Assembly: GCF_016811105.1 (NCBI RefSeq)
Contig: NZ_JAFBGM010000001.1
Coordinates: 496,001-560,000 of the forward strand
DNA from: Aurantibacter crassamenti
Lineage (GTDB): Bacteria; Bacteroidota; Bacteroidia; Flavobacteriales; Flavobacteriaceae
Length of the DNA: 64,000 bases
Direction: 5' to 3'
In this document: piece after piece, positions 53,977-62,884 of the stretch
Layout of the letters: every line of letters starts with the position of its first letter
How positions within the stretch are numbered: the stretch's first letter is position 1
Made by a program: the position numbers and the translations under genes
The notes under the pieces: generated by a model
What the model was told of the DNA's origin: nothing
Databases searched by the model: none
What the model saw: the letters and a program-made list of their open reading frames with translations, nothing else

Positions 53977-54585
53977 ATGTTTGATAAAGAAGAGTTTTTA
54001 GCTTTTGCCCTTTTTAAATTTACAAGGTTTGGAAGCAAACGATTTACTTTAGACGATCTCGCTCATGAAATGGGTATTTCTAAAAAAACGATATATGAGC
54101 ATTTCACTAGCAAAGAAGAGATATTACAAGAAAGTCTTTACGCACTTTTAAACAAGCTTCGTAAGCTTTATAAGCAATGTATTGAAGAACACAAATCAGA
54201 TCCTATTTTAGCAATAATTGAAATTTATAAAATAGGATTTGATTCTTATAGAACATTTAGTCCTTCTTTTATTTTTGGCTTAAAAAAGTATTACCCCAGT
54301 GTTTATGACACGCTAAGTAAATTTAGAAATATTGAAGCAAACATTTTAATTAAGAATCTACTTCAAAGTGCAATAGACAAAGGCCAAATTAGAAGTGGAA
54401 CAAATATTGAGCTTATCTGCGAATTGTATTTAAATAGGCTTGAACTTATATTATTTTCCTCAAAAAACCTCTATGAACAGTATTCTGCAACAGAACTTGT
54501 AGAACATATAATTGTCAATAATCTTCGTGGTATTGCAACCGAAGATTATTTAAAAAAGACCAACTTTTTATTACAAATAAGTTAG
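53977..54585 (+). CDS. TetR-family transcriptional regulator
   Basis: This 202-residue protein has an N-terminal TetR helix-turn-helix (about residues 10-55: FGSKRFTLDDLAHEMGISKKTIYEHFTSKEEIL). An all-helical ligand-binding domain follows. It lies 14 bases after the channel gene, so it is probably the last gene of the efflux operon and may provide feedback control. Together with the GbsR/MarR-type regulator at the 5' end it gives this operon two candidate regulators. Confidence 0.9.
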   Translation: MFDKEEFLAFALFKFTRFGSKRFTLDDLAHEMGISKKTIYEHFTSKEEILQESLYALLNKLRKLYKQCIEEHKSDPILAIIEIYKIGFDSYRTFSPSFIFGLKKYYPSVYDTLSKFRNIEANILIKNLLQSAIDKGQIRSGTNIELICELYLNRLELILFSSKNLYEQYSATELVEHIIVNNLRGIATEDYLKKTNFLLQIS

Positions 54586-54599
54586 CGCACTTTTTAGAC

Positions 54600-55067
54600 T
54601 TACCATTGTTTAAAAGGCTTTTTACTCAATTGAGAGTTGTAATATTTTATGTCTCCTGTAACCTCTACACCCAACCAGTCTGGTTTTTTAAAAGGTTCAT
54701 TTTCATCTTCAAGTTCAATTTCAGCAACGACAAGGCCTTCATTTTCACCATGAAATTCATCAATTTCAAATGTGTGAGAACCTAATTGCACATTAAAGCG
54801 AATTTTATCAATAATTCCGGGTTCACAGATACGTAAAAGATTCTCCGCATCGTTTATTGAAATTTCCTTTTCCCATTCGAATCGAATAGTACCCGCATCA
54901 TTTGATTTCCCCTTAACTGTCAAAAATCCAGATTTATTTTTTATTCGAACTCTTACTGTACGTTCTTTATCCGTATTCAAAAAACCTTGAACAATTCGTT
55001 CTTTAGATTTTGCCTGCTCTTGGTACGCTGTAGATGTTACCAAGAATTTACGTTCAATTTCAATCAC
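54600..55067 (-). CDS. CYTH-domain protein (CyaB-like triphosphatase fold)
   Basis: This 155-residue protein has a triphosphate tunnel metalloenzyme fold. The signature ExExK is present at the start (E3, E5, K7 in IEIERKF). Further charged strands supply the tunnel: RTVRVRIKNKSGFLTVKGKS, FEWEKEI and DEFHGENEGLVVAEIELEDE. Family members hydrolyse inorganic triphosphate or thiamine triphosphate, or make cAMP in the CyaB case. A triphosphatase role is most likely. It overlaps the upstream NAD(P)-binding gene by 8 bases. Confidence 0.9.
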   Translation of the reverse strand: MIEIERKFLVTSTAYQEQAKSKERIVQGFLNTDKERTVRVRIKNKSGFLTVKGKSNDAGTIRFEWEKEISINDAENLLRICEPGIIDKIRFNVQLGSHTFEIDEFHGENEGLVVAEIELEDENEPFKKPDWLGVEVTGDIKYYNSQLSKKPFKQW

Positions 55068-55737
55068 TCTTTGCTGCTATTTTTTTAATTATATCAGATT
55101 CAATTCTATTGGTCTTATATTCATTATTGGCAAGCCATACCATAGCTTTGGCGATAGTTTCTGGTTTAATAGACCGATATTTTTCAAGCGGACCAGCCAA
55201 AACAAGGTTTACCACTTTCATGAATTGTTTGAATAACCACTCGCCCACTCGTTTTTCGTTTCGTTTTCCACCAATCAATGAAGGTTGTAAGAAGTAAGTT
55301 TCCGTTATTTTCGCATCTAATACAGCATCTTCCATTTCACCTTTAACTCGGTTATAGAAAACACTACTTTTTGCATTCGCCCCCATTGCCGAAACAACTA
55401 CAAAAGTTGAAATATTATTTTGATTGCATAATTTAGCGGCAGACACGGGTATACCGTAGTCTATAGTTCTATACTGTTCTTTATTGGGTGTTTTTGATTT
55501 TGTTGTACCAATGCAGCAGAAAACTTCTTCTCCTTGAAAGTGGTCTTTAAATTGATCTAAGTTCATTAAATCTCCTAAATGTTCTTCCATTTTTTCATGT
55601 GCAAATCCAATTGTAGAACGTGAGAAAAGCTTGATTCTATTATATCGATTATCATTTAATAAAAGCTGTAACAAAATGCCTCCGGTAAGACCGGTAGCTC
55701 CGAGTATAATTGCTGTTTTTGTTTGTGTTTCCATCAA
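55060..55737 (-). CDS. NAD(P)H-binding protein (HTATIP2-like atypical SDR)
   Basis: This 225-residue Rossmann-fold protein has the atypical SDR loop GATGLTGG (residues 13-20), FCCIGTTKSKTPNKEQYRTI and VVSAMGAN. The C-terminal segment FLQPSLIGGKRNEKRVGEWL is characteristic of the HTATIP2/TIP30 branch. It probably binds NADP(H), but a catalytic role is unproven in this branch. It forms a pair with the CYTH gene (8-base overlap) and is divergent from dinB. Confidence 0.85.
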   Translation of the reverse strand: MMETQTKTAIILGATGLTGGILLQLLLNDNRYNRIKLFSRSTIGFAHEKMEEHLGDLMNLDQFKDHFQGEEVFCCIGTTKSKTPNKEQYRTIDYGIPVSAAKLCNQNNISTFVVVSAMGANAKSSVFYNRVKGEMEDAVLDAKITETYFLQPSLIGGKRNEKRVGEWLFKQFMKVVNLVLAGPLEKYRSIKPETIAKAMVWLANNEYKTNRIESDIIKKIAAKSD

Positions 55738-55750
55738 ACTAAATATAACC

Positions 55751-55758
55751 TAATTTTG
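55751..55758 (+). promoter_or_regulatory. Possible -7 element of dinB
   Basis: TAATTTTG matches TAnnTTTG and ends 4 bases before the dinB ATG, which would make the transcript leaderless. The -33 region is weak. Confidence 0.4.
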
Positions 55759-55762
55759 TAGT

Positions 55763-56863
55763 ATGCCAAATGATTTACCATTGCGAAAAATTATTCATGT
55801 AGATATGGATGCTTTCTACGCTTCGGTAGAAGAATTAGACAATCCGGAACTAAAAGGAAAACCTGTAGCTGTTGGCGGCAATGAAATAAGAGGTGTAGTT
55901 TCAGCTGCCAACTACGAAGCACGCAAATACGGAGTGCGAAGTGCAATGAGTGGGTATTTAGCTAAAAAGAACTGTCCCGAAATAATCTTTGTAAAACCGC
56001 GATATGATCGATACAAAGAGATTTCAAAGCAGATACGAGCAATTTTTCACGATTATACAGATTTAGTTGAACCTCTTTCTTTAGACGAGGCTTATTTAGA
56101 TGTCACCGTAAATAAAAAAGGAAATCCGTCAGCTTCATTAATTGCAAAAGAAATTAGACAGCGAATTTTTGATGAATTAGGATTGGCTGCTTCTGCAGGA
56201 ATTTCAATCAATAAATTTATTGCCAAGGTTGCCAGCGATTTCAACAAACCAAACGGACAGAAAACAGTAAATCCTGAAGAAGTACTTGATTTTCTTGAGG
56301 AACTGGACATTAGAAAATTTTATGGCGTAGGTAAAGTTACAGCCCAGAAAATGTATAAACTAGGTATTTTTACGGGTAAAGACCTTAAAGGTAAAACCCT
56401 AGAATTTCTAGAAGAGCACTTTGGCAAAAGCGGAAGGTACTATTACCACGTAGTTCGTGGAATTCATAATAGCGAAGTAAAACCACATCGCATACCCAAA
56501 TCAGTTGGCGCTGAAAGAACATTCAGTGAAAACCTAAGCAGTGAAATTTTCATGTTAGAACGTTTACAACATATAGCTGAAGAACTTGAACGACGTTTAA
56601 TTAAATCAAAAATTGCCGGTAAAACAGTCACTTTAAAAATAAAGTACAGCGATTTTACATTAAACACAAGAAGTAAGACACTACCTTATTTTGTTTCTGA
56701 CAAAGCACTAATACTAGAAACCGCAAAAGAACTATTATATCAAGAAGAACTTCAAAATTCTGTTCGTTTATTAGGTATTTCGTTGGCCAATTTAAATACA
56801 GAAAAAAAGAAATCTGTGGCTAAACAAGATTCTGTCTCAGTTCAACTCAAGTTTGAATTTTAA
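55763..56863 (+). CDS. dinB: DNA polymerase IV
   Basis: This 366-residue Y-family translesion polymerase has catalytic acids D14 (in HVDMDAFYASVE) and D108/E109 (in PLSLDEAYLDVT), and a steric-gate residue Y19. The helix-hairpin-helix thumb (about residues 180-205) and little-finger domain (about 245-350) follow. The length is normal, but a C-terminal beta-clamp peptide may be present only as the final SVQLKFEF. It bypasses damaged bases at the cost of fidelity. It is divergent from the NAD(P)-binding gene. Confidence 0.95.
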   Translation: MPNDLPLRKIIHVDMDAFYASVEELDNPELKGKPVAVGGNEIRGVVSAANYEARKYGVRSAMSGYLAKKNCPEIIFVKPRYDRYKEISKQIRAIFHDYTDLVEPLSLDEAYLDVTVNKKGNPSASLIAKEIRQRIFDELGLAASAGISINKFIAKVASDFNKPNGQKTVNPEEVLDFLEELDIRKFYGVGKVTAQKMYKLGIFTGKDLKGKTLEFLEEHFGKSGRYYYHVVRGIHNSEVKPHRIPKSVGAERTFSENLSSEIFMLERLQHIAEELERRLIKSKIAGKTVTLKIKYSDFTLNTRSKTLPYFVSDKALILETAKELLYQEELQNSVRLLGISLANLNTEKKKSVAKQDSVSVQLKFEF

Positions 56864-56864
56864 A

Positions 56865-57320
56865 TTACATTGCTTTCATAGATGCCATTGTAGCAGACCA
56901 AACAATTGCAGATGAAAGAAAAATACCAATCACATTTGCCCAAAAAGCTTTTTGCTTCTCTATTTTAAATAGATAAGTAGCAATACTACCAGCATAAACA
57001 CCTGTGCCTGGCAACGGAATCATTACAAACAGTACTAATCCGAAAAAACCATATTTTTTAATTTTATCACCAGAACTTGTTTTTGCTCGTCTAGCAACAA
57101 ATAATGCTGATTTCTTGTAAAATTTCCACCTTGTGAAATAGACATTGATTTTTTCTAAGAAAAACATCATTATTGGAAAAACCATAACATTGGCCAAAAA
57201 GCACAACACAAAAACCCAATACACATTCAGGCCTTTAAGCATACCATAAGGTATACCTACTTTGGCTTCACCAAAGGGCGACAAACTCCAAAGAATTGCT
57301 ACTATGAAATCTATAATCAA
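56865..57320 (-). CDS. Small multidrug export protein family (COG2426)
   Basis: This 151-residue membrane protein has about four helices. The opening LWSLSPFGEAKVGIPYGMLKG and the later segment VMIPLPGTGVYAGSIATYLF are the family's conserved parts. The family name comes from an early report of drug resistance and its real function is not settled. It is convergent with dinB (1-base gap) and lies 133 bases downstream of the TolC-like gene. Confidence 0.85.
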   Translation of the reverse strand: MIIDFIVAILWSLSPFGEAKVGIPYGMLKGLNVYWVFVLCFLANVMVFPIMMFFLEKINVYFTRWKFYKKSALFVARRAKTSSGDKIKKYGFFGLVLFVMIPLPGTGVYAGSIATYLFKIEKQKAFWANVIGIFLSSAIVWSATMASMKAM

Positions 57321-57453
57321 AGCCTTTTTTTTAAGAGTGCAAAATTAACGCTCTAATTGATTAAACCGTATATTTTGCTTCTTAAAAAAGAATTAAATTT
57401 TATAAAGCTTTTTTAGAAGTAATTTAAGTACTGAGTTGCTAAAAAAAGGAAAA

Positions 57454-58914
57454 CTAGTCTAATACAATATCTTCAATCGATATTTTCTCATCCTCCATAA
57501 AATCATAGAGTGTTAGCCTTCTAAGCGTATAGTAGTCAACCCAGAATTTTTCTAATGAATTAAGGTAATCTACTACCGCTTTGTCCATTTCTGATTGGGC
57601 TATATTTAAATCGGTAATGGTTATTTTGCCAAGTACATATCTCTTCTTGGTAATATCATATCGCTTTAATGCTATTTCTTTGGCTTTCTCTGAGGTTGCT
57701 AAAAAGTCTCTTTGGCTTGACCAGTTTAGCGTATGCAAGAATATTTCTTGCTCAAAAGCTTGCTTATCTTGTTCTATATCATTCTCAACTAAGCTCAAAT
57801 CTGCTTCAGCCATTTTTCGTTTTGACTTAGTTACACCCCAGTCAAAAATTGGAGCCCGAATGGAAAGCGCAACATTCTGCTGCTGATCATATTCTTGAAA
57901 GAGTGTAGCATATTCTTCAGAACGCCTATTAAGACCGAAATTTGCACGTAAATTAACTTGAAGTCGATTAGTACCTTTAACCTGTGCGAGGTTCTGTTCG
58001 GCCTCTAATCGCCTTCGCCTAAATTGGATTACTGATTTTCTATTATTTTCAGCTTCAGCCAATGCTTTGTCTAAACTCACAACAAAATCATCTAGTTTCT
58101 CTGGTACTTCAAGCTCAATAGACTCTGTGTCCAATTCTAAATAACGCGCTAAATCTTGAGAAGTTTTTTTTAATAAAATTGTATTTGTAGTAACATTGTT
58201 TTGAGAAATCAAATGGCTCAATTCAATTTGCAGCAATTCATTTTCAGCAATCTTTCCTATTTTAAATCTTCCTTTAGTAATCTGCAATAAAGTATCTTGG
58301 TTTGATAAATTTTTAATTGCAATATCTAAAGTAACCTGTGCCTTCAATAGGCCAAAATAGAGCATACAAGTTGTTAACGAAATATCCTCCATGTTTTCGA
58401 TAATATTTCGTTTAGATTCTTCATATCGTAATGGTTCAATTTTGCGTTGCCATTTATAAGGGTTATAAAAAAGTGAATTTTGATAATAATTAATTGAAAA
58501 TGGTATTAAAGAATAATTTGTTACATCTTGTGTACCAAAACGATCTACCCTATCTATTTGACTATTCACCGAAAAAGCACCACCAGTAAATGGTACTTTT
58601 TGCTCAAGACTTAGTCCGGCATCCATAACCGATTGGTTTTGATTCACAAAAATATCTTGCCCCTCATCATTGGTTATTCTAGTTATAGAATTTGTGTAGG
58701 CAGGTAGCGTTGCATTTAAACTTAATTGAGGTAAGAAGTCAGCTTGATAATTTTTATATCTCCAATAACCAGATTTATACTGATTAACAGCCCTAACGTA
58801 TTCAGGAGACTTTTTCTGTGCAATTTTAATGGCTTCAATCAATTTTATCTTTTGTGACTGCCCATAGCTAAAAACATGAAAAATCAGAAATAGGAAAAAT
58901 AGAATTGTTCTCAT
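57454..58914 (-). CDS. TolC-family outer-membrane protein
   Basis: This protein of about 486 residues has a type I signal peptide (MRTILFFLFLIFHVFSYGQ) and two OEP-type repeats rich in long helices. It should form the outer-membrane duct of the tripartite system made with the MacB-type permease and HlyD-type adaptor upstream. I start at ATG 58914, because a longer frame would put the signal peptide 21 residues inside and overlap the permease gene. Confidence 0.88.
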   Translation of the reverse strand: MRTILFFLFLIFHVFSYGQSQKIKLIEAIKIAQKKSPEYVRAVNQYKSGYWRYKNYQADFLPQLSLNATLPAYTNSITRITNDEGQDIFVNQNQSVMDAGLSLEQKVPFTGGAFSVNSQIDRVDRFGTQDVTNYSLIPFSINYYQNSLFYNPYKWQRKIEPLRYEESKRNIIENMEDISLTTCMLYFGLLKAQVTLDIAIKNLSNQDTLLQITKGRFKIGKIAENELLQIELSHLISQNNVTTNTILLKKTSQDLARYLELDTESIELEVPEKLDDFVVSLDKALAEAENNRKSVIQFRRRRLEAEQNLAQVKGTNRLQVNLRANFGLNRRSEEYATLFQEYDQQQNVALSIRAPIFDWGVTKSKRKMAEADLSLVENDIEQDKQAFEQEIFLHTLNWSSQRDFLATSEKAKEIALKRYDITKKRYVLGKITITDLNIAQSEMDKAVVDYLNSLEKFWVDYYTLRRLTLYDFMEDEKISIEDIVLD

Positions 58915-58969
58915 TATTTTGGTTTTAATCAATTCAATATTTAATGTCACCGTTTGCACAAATAAGTTT

Positions 58970-60343
58970 TTATTCATGCCTAATAGCTTCTATAGGATTT
59001 TTATTAGCTGCTGATTTTGCAGGCAATACCCCAAAAATGAGTCCGATAAAAGTCGCTACTAAAAAGGATAATAAAATAGAACCCATTGATACAATTGTCT
59101 CTATGTCAGTAGCAATTTCTAAAACATATGAAGCAACAATTCCTAGAATACAGCCAATTATTCCGCCGCTAAGACTAATTAAAATAGACTCTGACAAAAA
59201 CTGTAAAATAATGTCTTGCTTTGTGGCCCCTATAGCTTTCATAATACCAATTTCTTTAGTTCGCTCTAAAATAGAGGCCAGCATAATATTCATAATTCCT
59301 ATACCGCCAATCAGCAAAGAGATTCCGGCTATAATGCTTAAAACAATATTGAAAATCTGTTTTGTTTTTTGTTGCTGTTTCAGTAAATTAATGGGAATTG
59401 TAATTTCAAAATCAAGCATACCATTATGCTTTCTCTTTAGCATTTTACTAACGACCTCAGCAGTCGCCTTCAACTCATTTGAATTATTTACTTGAATGGT
59501 AAGCTTATCTATTTGATGATAATTACCTCTTGGTTTTCTTTTTTTAGGTCCATTATCTCCACCACTAATCATTATAATTCCTCCCCCAAGATCCAAAGGC
59601 TCATCACTAATTATTTTTCGGTCTTTATACCGAACCAAGAATGTTTTTATAGGTATATAAATGTCTTGGTTTAAATCTCGTATACCCAAGTTTTCTTGTG
59701 CTGTTTCTGAGATTAATTTCTCTTCAATAATACCTATGACCTTTAGCCATACATCTTTTACTTTGATTTGTTTGCCAATTGCACTCTCACCAGTAAATAG
59801 TTTTTTCGCTACTTTTTCACCTATGATACAAACCGGTAATGCATTCACCGTTTGTATTTCTGTGAAGTTCTCACCCTGGCCAATATGAACATTTGAAGTT
59901 TCAAAAAAAGTATTGGTTACGCCTATCAATCTAACTGGGCTTTGTCTTCCCTTTTTAATCATGTACGTTTCAAGAATAATCTCAGGGCTAAGTTTTTTAA
60001 CAGTGGGAATATTCTCTTTAATACTTGCAACATCTAATAAATCTAATCCTTTTGAAAACCGGATAGTTTCGAGCGCACCACTTTCATCTTCCGATTCAGA
60101 TTCGTTTTCATCTGCCTCGTCAGGTATTGGAGTTATAACAATATTATTCACCCCTACCAGTTCAAGTTGGGCTAGAATTTCTTGTTCAGCACCTTTACCA
60201 ATTGCTAACATAGTAATTACCGCTGCCACCCCGAATATGATACCTAAAGCTGTTAAAAAAGTACGAACCTTATTAGCCAAGATAACACGCACAGCCTCAG
60301 AAAGATTTGACTTTATGGTTTCTAAAAGAATTTTATTTGCCAT
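58970..60343 (-). CDS. MacB-type ABC transporter permease (FtsX-like)
   Basis: This 457-residue permease has an N-terminal helix (ANKVRTFLTALGIIFGVAAV). A large MacB_PCD periplasmic domain (about residues 50-330) follows, then three C-terminal FtsX helices with ERTKEIGIMKAIGATKQDI. Unlike MacB it has no fused ATPase domain. It should be driven by a separate ATP-binding subunit, but none is encoded next to it. It is preceded by the adaptor gene with a 6-base gap, so both are in one operon. Confidence 0.88.
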   Translation of the reverse strand: MANKILLETIKSNLSEAVRVILANKVRTFLTALGIIFGVAAVITMLAIGKGAEQEILAQLELVGVNNIVITPIPDEADENESESEDESGALETIRFSKGLDLLDVASIKENIPTVKKLSPEIILETYMIKKGRQSPVRLIGVTNTFFETSNVHIGQGENFTEIQTVNALPVCIIGEKVAKKLFTGESAIGKQIKVKDVWLKVIGIIEEKLISETAQENLGIRDLNQDIYIPIKTFLVRYKDRKIISDEPLDLGGGIIMISGGDNGPKKRKPRGNYHQIDKLTIQVNNSNELKATAEVVSKMLKRKHNGMLDFEITIPINLLKQQQKTKQIFNIVLSIIAGISLLIGGIGIMNIMLASILERTKEIGIMKAIGATKQDIILQFLSESILISLSGGIIGCILGIVASYVLEIATDIETIVSMGSILLSFLVATFIGLIFGVLPAKSAANKNPIEAIRHE

Positions 60344-60349
60344 GGAAAT

Positions 60350-61594
60350 TTATCTTATCTGAGCAATACTTTTATCTTCTAACCCTTCAGGTTTGCTCAG
60401 ATAAACAATGTTTTTTTCTTCTAGTCCTTTTTTGACAATAATAACATCATCATTTGAATCACCTAATAGCACTTGTTTTTTGCTAACTGAAAAACCGGAA
60501 TCAACATATACATAGCTTATAGAATCTTTTGAGAAAACTGCTTCTAACGGAATCATTAAAACATCTTCTTCTTTTTGAATTAAGATTCGATTTGATGTTG
60601 TCATACCTGGTCGAATACTTGAATTCATTTCTTTCAACTTTATCAATACCTGAAAAAGTTTAATATCAGAACCTCTTTTATTTTCTCCTACATTGGCAAC
60701 ACTGGTCACAACACCTTCCATAGTAATATCTGGAAAGGCATCAAAACCTACTGTAACTTCTTGATCTTTTTTTATTTTTCTAACATCAACTTCGTTGGAA
60801 TATGTTTTAGATTCCATTTTTGTTAAATCAGGAAGCGTAGCAATTGTAAGATTCCAAGCATTAATATCTGACCCTACTTTCTTCTTGCTTCCGTCCCAAT
60901 TTTTAGCGTATGTAACCATACCATTGGCATCTGAATGGATTGTAAAAGAAGCTTGTAGTGCAATAAGGTCATCTAATTTTGTACGTATTTTTGAAACTTC
61001 AGTGCCCACCTCAACCATTTTGGCAACTGCTTTTCTTTTCTTTATATTATAATCTTCCTTTTTTTCTTTTAGGTCTCGTTCGGCTCTCTCAATTTTTATT
61101 TCCAATTGCCGTATGGTTACAGGCGATTCATAAATTGATTGTTTTAGCTCTAGCTTATCCTCTTCCATATTAAAAAGAATGTCTTTTATAGCTGTTCGTT
61201 CTTGCTTTAGCGTAAGTGTAGTGTCAAGTTCTTCTTGCAAATATTTAGATTCAGCACTTTCTAAACTCAAGCGAGCATCAATAATCTGTTCATTGACTGA
61301 AGATGGATCTAACCGACCAACATAATCTCCTTTTTCAATGACTGTACCTTCAGGAATTAAATCTTGAATTTTGATATTATTTAGTCTGAATTTTCGAAGA
61401 TTTGCAGGGCCGTCAATATTTTTTAGACTTGTAGATTGCGCCTCTCCAGAAATTATTACCTCACTTATAAATTCACCTTTTACGACTGGTGCAGTAATAG
61501 TAATGTCTTCTTCTGAATCAGATCTGAAAAAAAAATAGCCCAAGAGCAAAAGCAAAACAGGTATTCCTATGAGTAGGAGACGTTTTTTATTCAT
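60350..61594 (-). CDS. HlyD-family efflux adaptor
   Basis: This 414-residue protein has an N-terminal membrane anchor (LLLIGIPVLLLLLGYFFF). A lipoyl-like half (GEFISEVIISGEAQ), a long coiled-coil (about residues 95-225), and C-terminal beta-barrel domains follow. It links the permease to the TolC-like channel through the periplasm. It is the first gene of the operon; a 16-base perfect palindrome lies 27 bases upstream of its start codon. Confidence 0.88.
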   Translation of the reverse strand: MNKKRLLLIGIPVLLLLLGYFFFRSDSEEDITITAPVVKGEFISEVIISGEAQSTSLKNIDGPANLRKFRLNNIKIQDLIPEGTVIEKGDYVGRLDPSSVNEQIIDARLSLESAESKYLQEELDTTLTLKQERTAIKDILFNMEEDKLELKQSIYESPVTIRQLEIKIERAERDLKEKKEDYNIKKRKAVAKMVEVGTEVSKIRTKLDDLIALQASFTIHSDANGMVTYAKNWDGSKKKVGSDINAWNLTIATLPDLTKMESKTYSNEVDVRKIKKDQEVTVGFDAFPDITMEGVVTSVANVGENKRGSDIKLFQVLIKLKEMNSSIRPGMTTSNRILIQKEEDVLMIPLEAVFSKDSISYVYVDSGFSVSKKQVLLGDSNDDVIIVKKGLEEKNIVYLSKPEGLEDKSIAQIR

Positions 61595-61620
61595 GGTGGT
61601 TTGGTTTTTTGATCTTTTAA

Positions 61621-61636
61621 AACTAATTAATTAGTT
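61621..61636. promoter_or_regulatory. Perfect 16-base palindrome upstream of the HlyD-family gene
   Basis: AACTAATTAATTAGTT is its own reverse complement. It ends 26 bases from the start codon of the adaptor gene (minus strand), a suitable place for a dimeric repressor. Confidence 0.45.
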
Positions 61637-61770
61637 ACATCAAAAACTTCTCCAGATGTTATTTTTTTCATAATGTTTGAAGGAAAAAAGATACGATGTC
61701 CCTTTTCTGATAATTAATAACCAAAATAGTAACCCGTATTATAAGGTACTTAGCAATCACAAAATCAAGT

Positions 61771-61811
61771 AAAAAAAAAAGCCTTGAGACCAATTATATA
61801 GGCCTCAAGGC
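61771..61811 (-). terminator. Rho-independent terminator after the cupredoxin-like gene
   Basis: On the minus strand GCCTTGAG pairs with CTCAAGGC (61804-61811 with 61781-61788), extended by two more pairs after a mismatch. Ten U follow (complement of the A-run at 61771-61780). Confidence 0.85.
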
Positions 61812-61833
61812 AAACCAAAATTATATACTGAAA

Positions 61834-62208
61834 TTATTTTACAATCAAAGTATTGTCTGTAGCTGTTGGGTTCATTGGGCAGAAATACACATACTCACCA
61901 ACCTCTAAAACTGTTGGCTTCGACTTTTGAGTTTTGCCTGTACCTACTACCTCAGTAACATATGCTGTTTGAATATGATTTTCAGGCTTACTTATGTCTT
62001 TACCTTTTTGAACCAATACAAAACCCACATCATGGCCTACCGCGTTATTTGAAATTTCAAAAACATAGGTTCCTGCAGCTACGGTTAGTTCCTTTTTAGT
62101 AAACTCACCAGGAGTTTGCTCTAAAGAAATCACCTTTTCATTACTCTGCGCATTTGAAGAAAATATTGCTCCAACTATTAATGCGAATACTACTATTACT
62201 TTTTTCAT
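61834..62208 (-). CDS. Secreted cupredoxin-like protein with incomplete copper site
   Basis: This 124-residue exported protein has a signal peptide ending SNAQ and a cupredoxin-like beta-sandwich. H59 (AVGHDVGF) and C110 (YVYFCPMNP) sit where type 1 copper ligands are expected. The second His after the Cys and the distal Met are missing: the loop reads CPMNPTATDN. Copper binding is therefore doubtful unless M112 serves. It lies 63 bases downstream of the AhpD-like gene and ends with a strong terminator. Confidence 0.75.
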   Translation of the reverse strand: MKKVIVVFALIVGAIFSSNAQSNEKVISLEQTPGEFTKKELTVAAGTYVFEISNNAVGHDVGFVLVQKGKDISKPENHIQTAYVTEVVGTGKTQKSKPTVLEVGEYVYFCPMNPTATDNTLIVK

Positions 62209-62222
62209 AATTATTTATCTTT

Positions 62223-62236
62223 TAGAATATATTCTA
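62223..62236. promoter_or_regulatory. 14-base palindrome before the cupredoxin-like gene
   Basis: TAGAATATATTCTA is a perfect palindrome 14 bases upstream of the cupredoxin-like start codon. It may be an operator. An ATT repeat (about 62252-62266) follows toward the AhpD-like gene. Confidence 0.35.
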
Positions 62237-62271
62237 CCCATGCTTAAGCAGAATTATTATTATTATTTTAA

Positions 62272-62820
62272 TTAAGCTTGCACTACTTCTAATGGTTGTG
62301 CTTCAGGAAAATCAACCGGTACATTTGTTGTCTTATGTAGGTAATTTGAAATTGTTTTATCGCCTACTAAAACAATTGTATCTATTAAGTTTTCCTTCGT
62401 CCATCCTGCATTAAAGAATTCAGCAATTGTTGTTTCATCCGTAGCACCACGATTCTCGGTAATATTTTTAGCTAGTTTTGCTAAGGCATCTAATTTGGCG
62501 TCAAATGAAGCTCGCCCTGCTCTAAGTTCAAGAATTTCGATTTCAGAAAACCCGTTCATTTTACCTATTGCCGTATGTGCAGCCAAACAGTACGAACAAT
62601 CATTAACTTGACTAACCGCTAGATTTACAACTTCTTTCTGTTTTGCTGATAACGAAGTTTTTGCATTACTCAGCGCAAGATAGTTTGCTAATGCATTTTC
62701 AGAATGGGCATATGTTGCATATAAATTTGGCACAAACCCTACTGCCTTTTCTAAATTATCAAAAATCGCCTGATTATTTAAACTTACTTCTTCTCTTTGA
62801 GGTACATTAAATTTGCTCAT
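62272..62820 (-). CDS. Carboxymuconolactone decarboxylase/AhpD-family protein
   Basis: This protein of about 182 residues has the AhpD-like core. The redox motif CSYCLAAH has C75, C78 and H82, preceded by a helix with conserved Glu (KEVVNLAVSQVND). The motif is that of peroxidase-like or alkylhydroperoxidase AhpD-core proteins rather than true decarboxylases. An antioxidant role is likely. I start at ATG 62820; the upstream extension would cross an inverted repeat. The gene is followed by the cupredoxin-like gene. Confidence 0.85.
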   Translation of the reverse strand: MSKFNVPQREEVSLNNQAIFDNLEKAVGFVPNLYATYAHSENALANYLALSNAKTSLSAKQKEVVNLAVSQVNDCSYCLAAHTAIGKMNGFSEIEILELRAGRASFDAKLDALAKLAKNITENRGATDETTIAEFFNAGWTKENLIDTIVLVGDKTISNYLHKTTNVPVDFPEAQPLEVVQA

Positions 62821-62840
62821 AATTTTACTTTTTTTAGATT

Positions 62841-62856
62841 TTCTCAATGATGAGAA
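62841..62856. promoter_or_regulatory. Inverted repeat upstream of the AhpD-like gene
   Basis: TTCTCA (62841-62846) and TGAGAA (62851-62856) form a perfect inverted repeat with a 4-base spacer, 20 bases from the start codon. It is a candidate binding site for a redox-sensing or AraC-type regulator. Confidence 0.45.
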
Positions 62857-62884
62857 TTATTTGTTATTATTAAATACTTAGTCT

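Noticed and set aside
57378-57419. Inverted repeat CTTCTTAAAAAAG with CTTTTTTAGAAG after the TolC-like gene
   Set aside because: It has a bulge and no U-tract in the direction of the operon; AT-rich arms make it likely to be chance.
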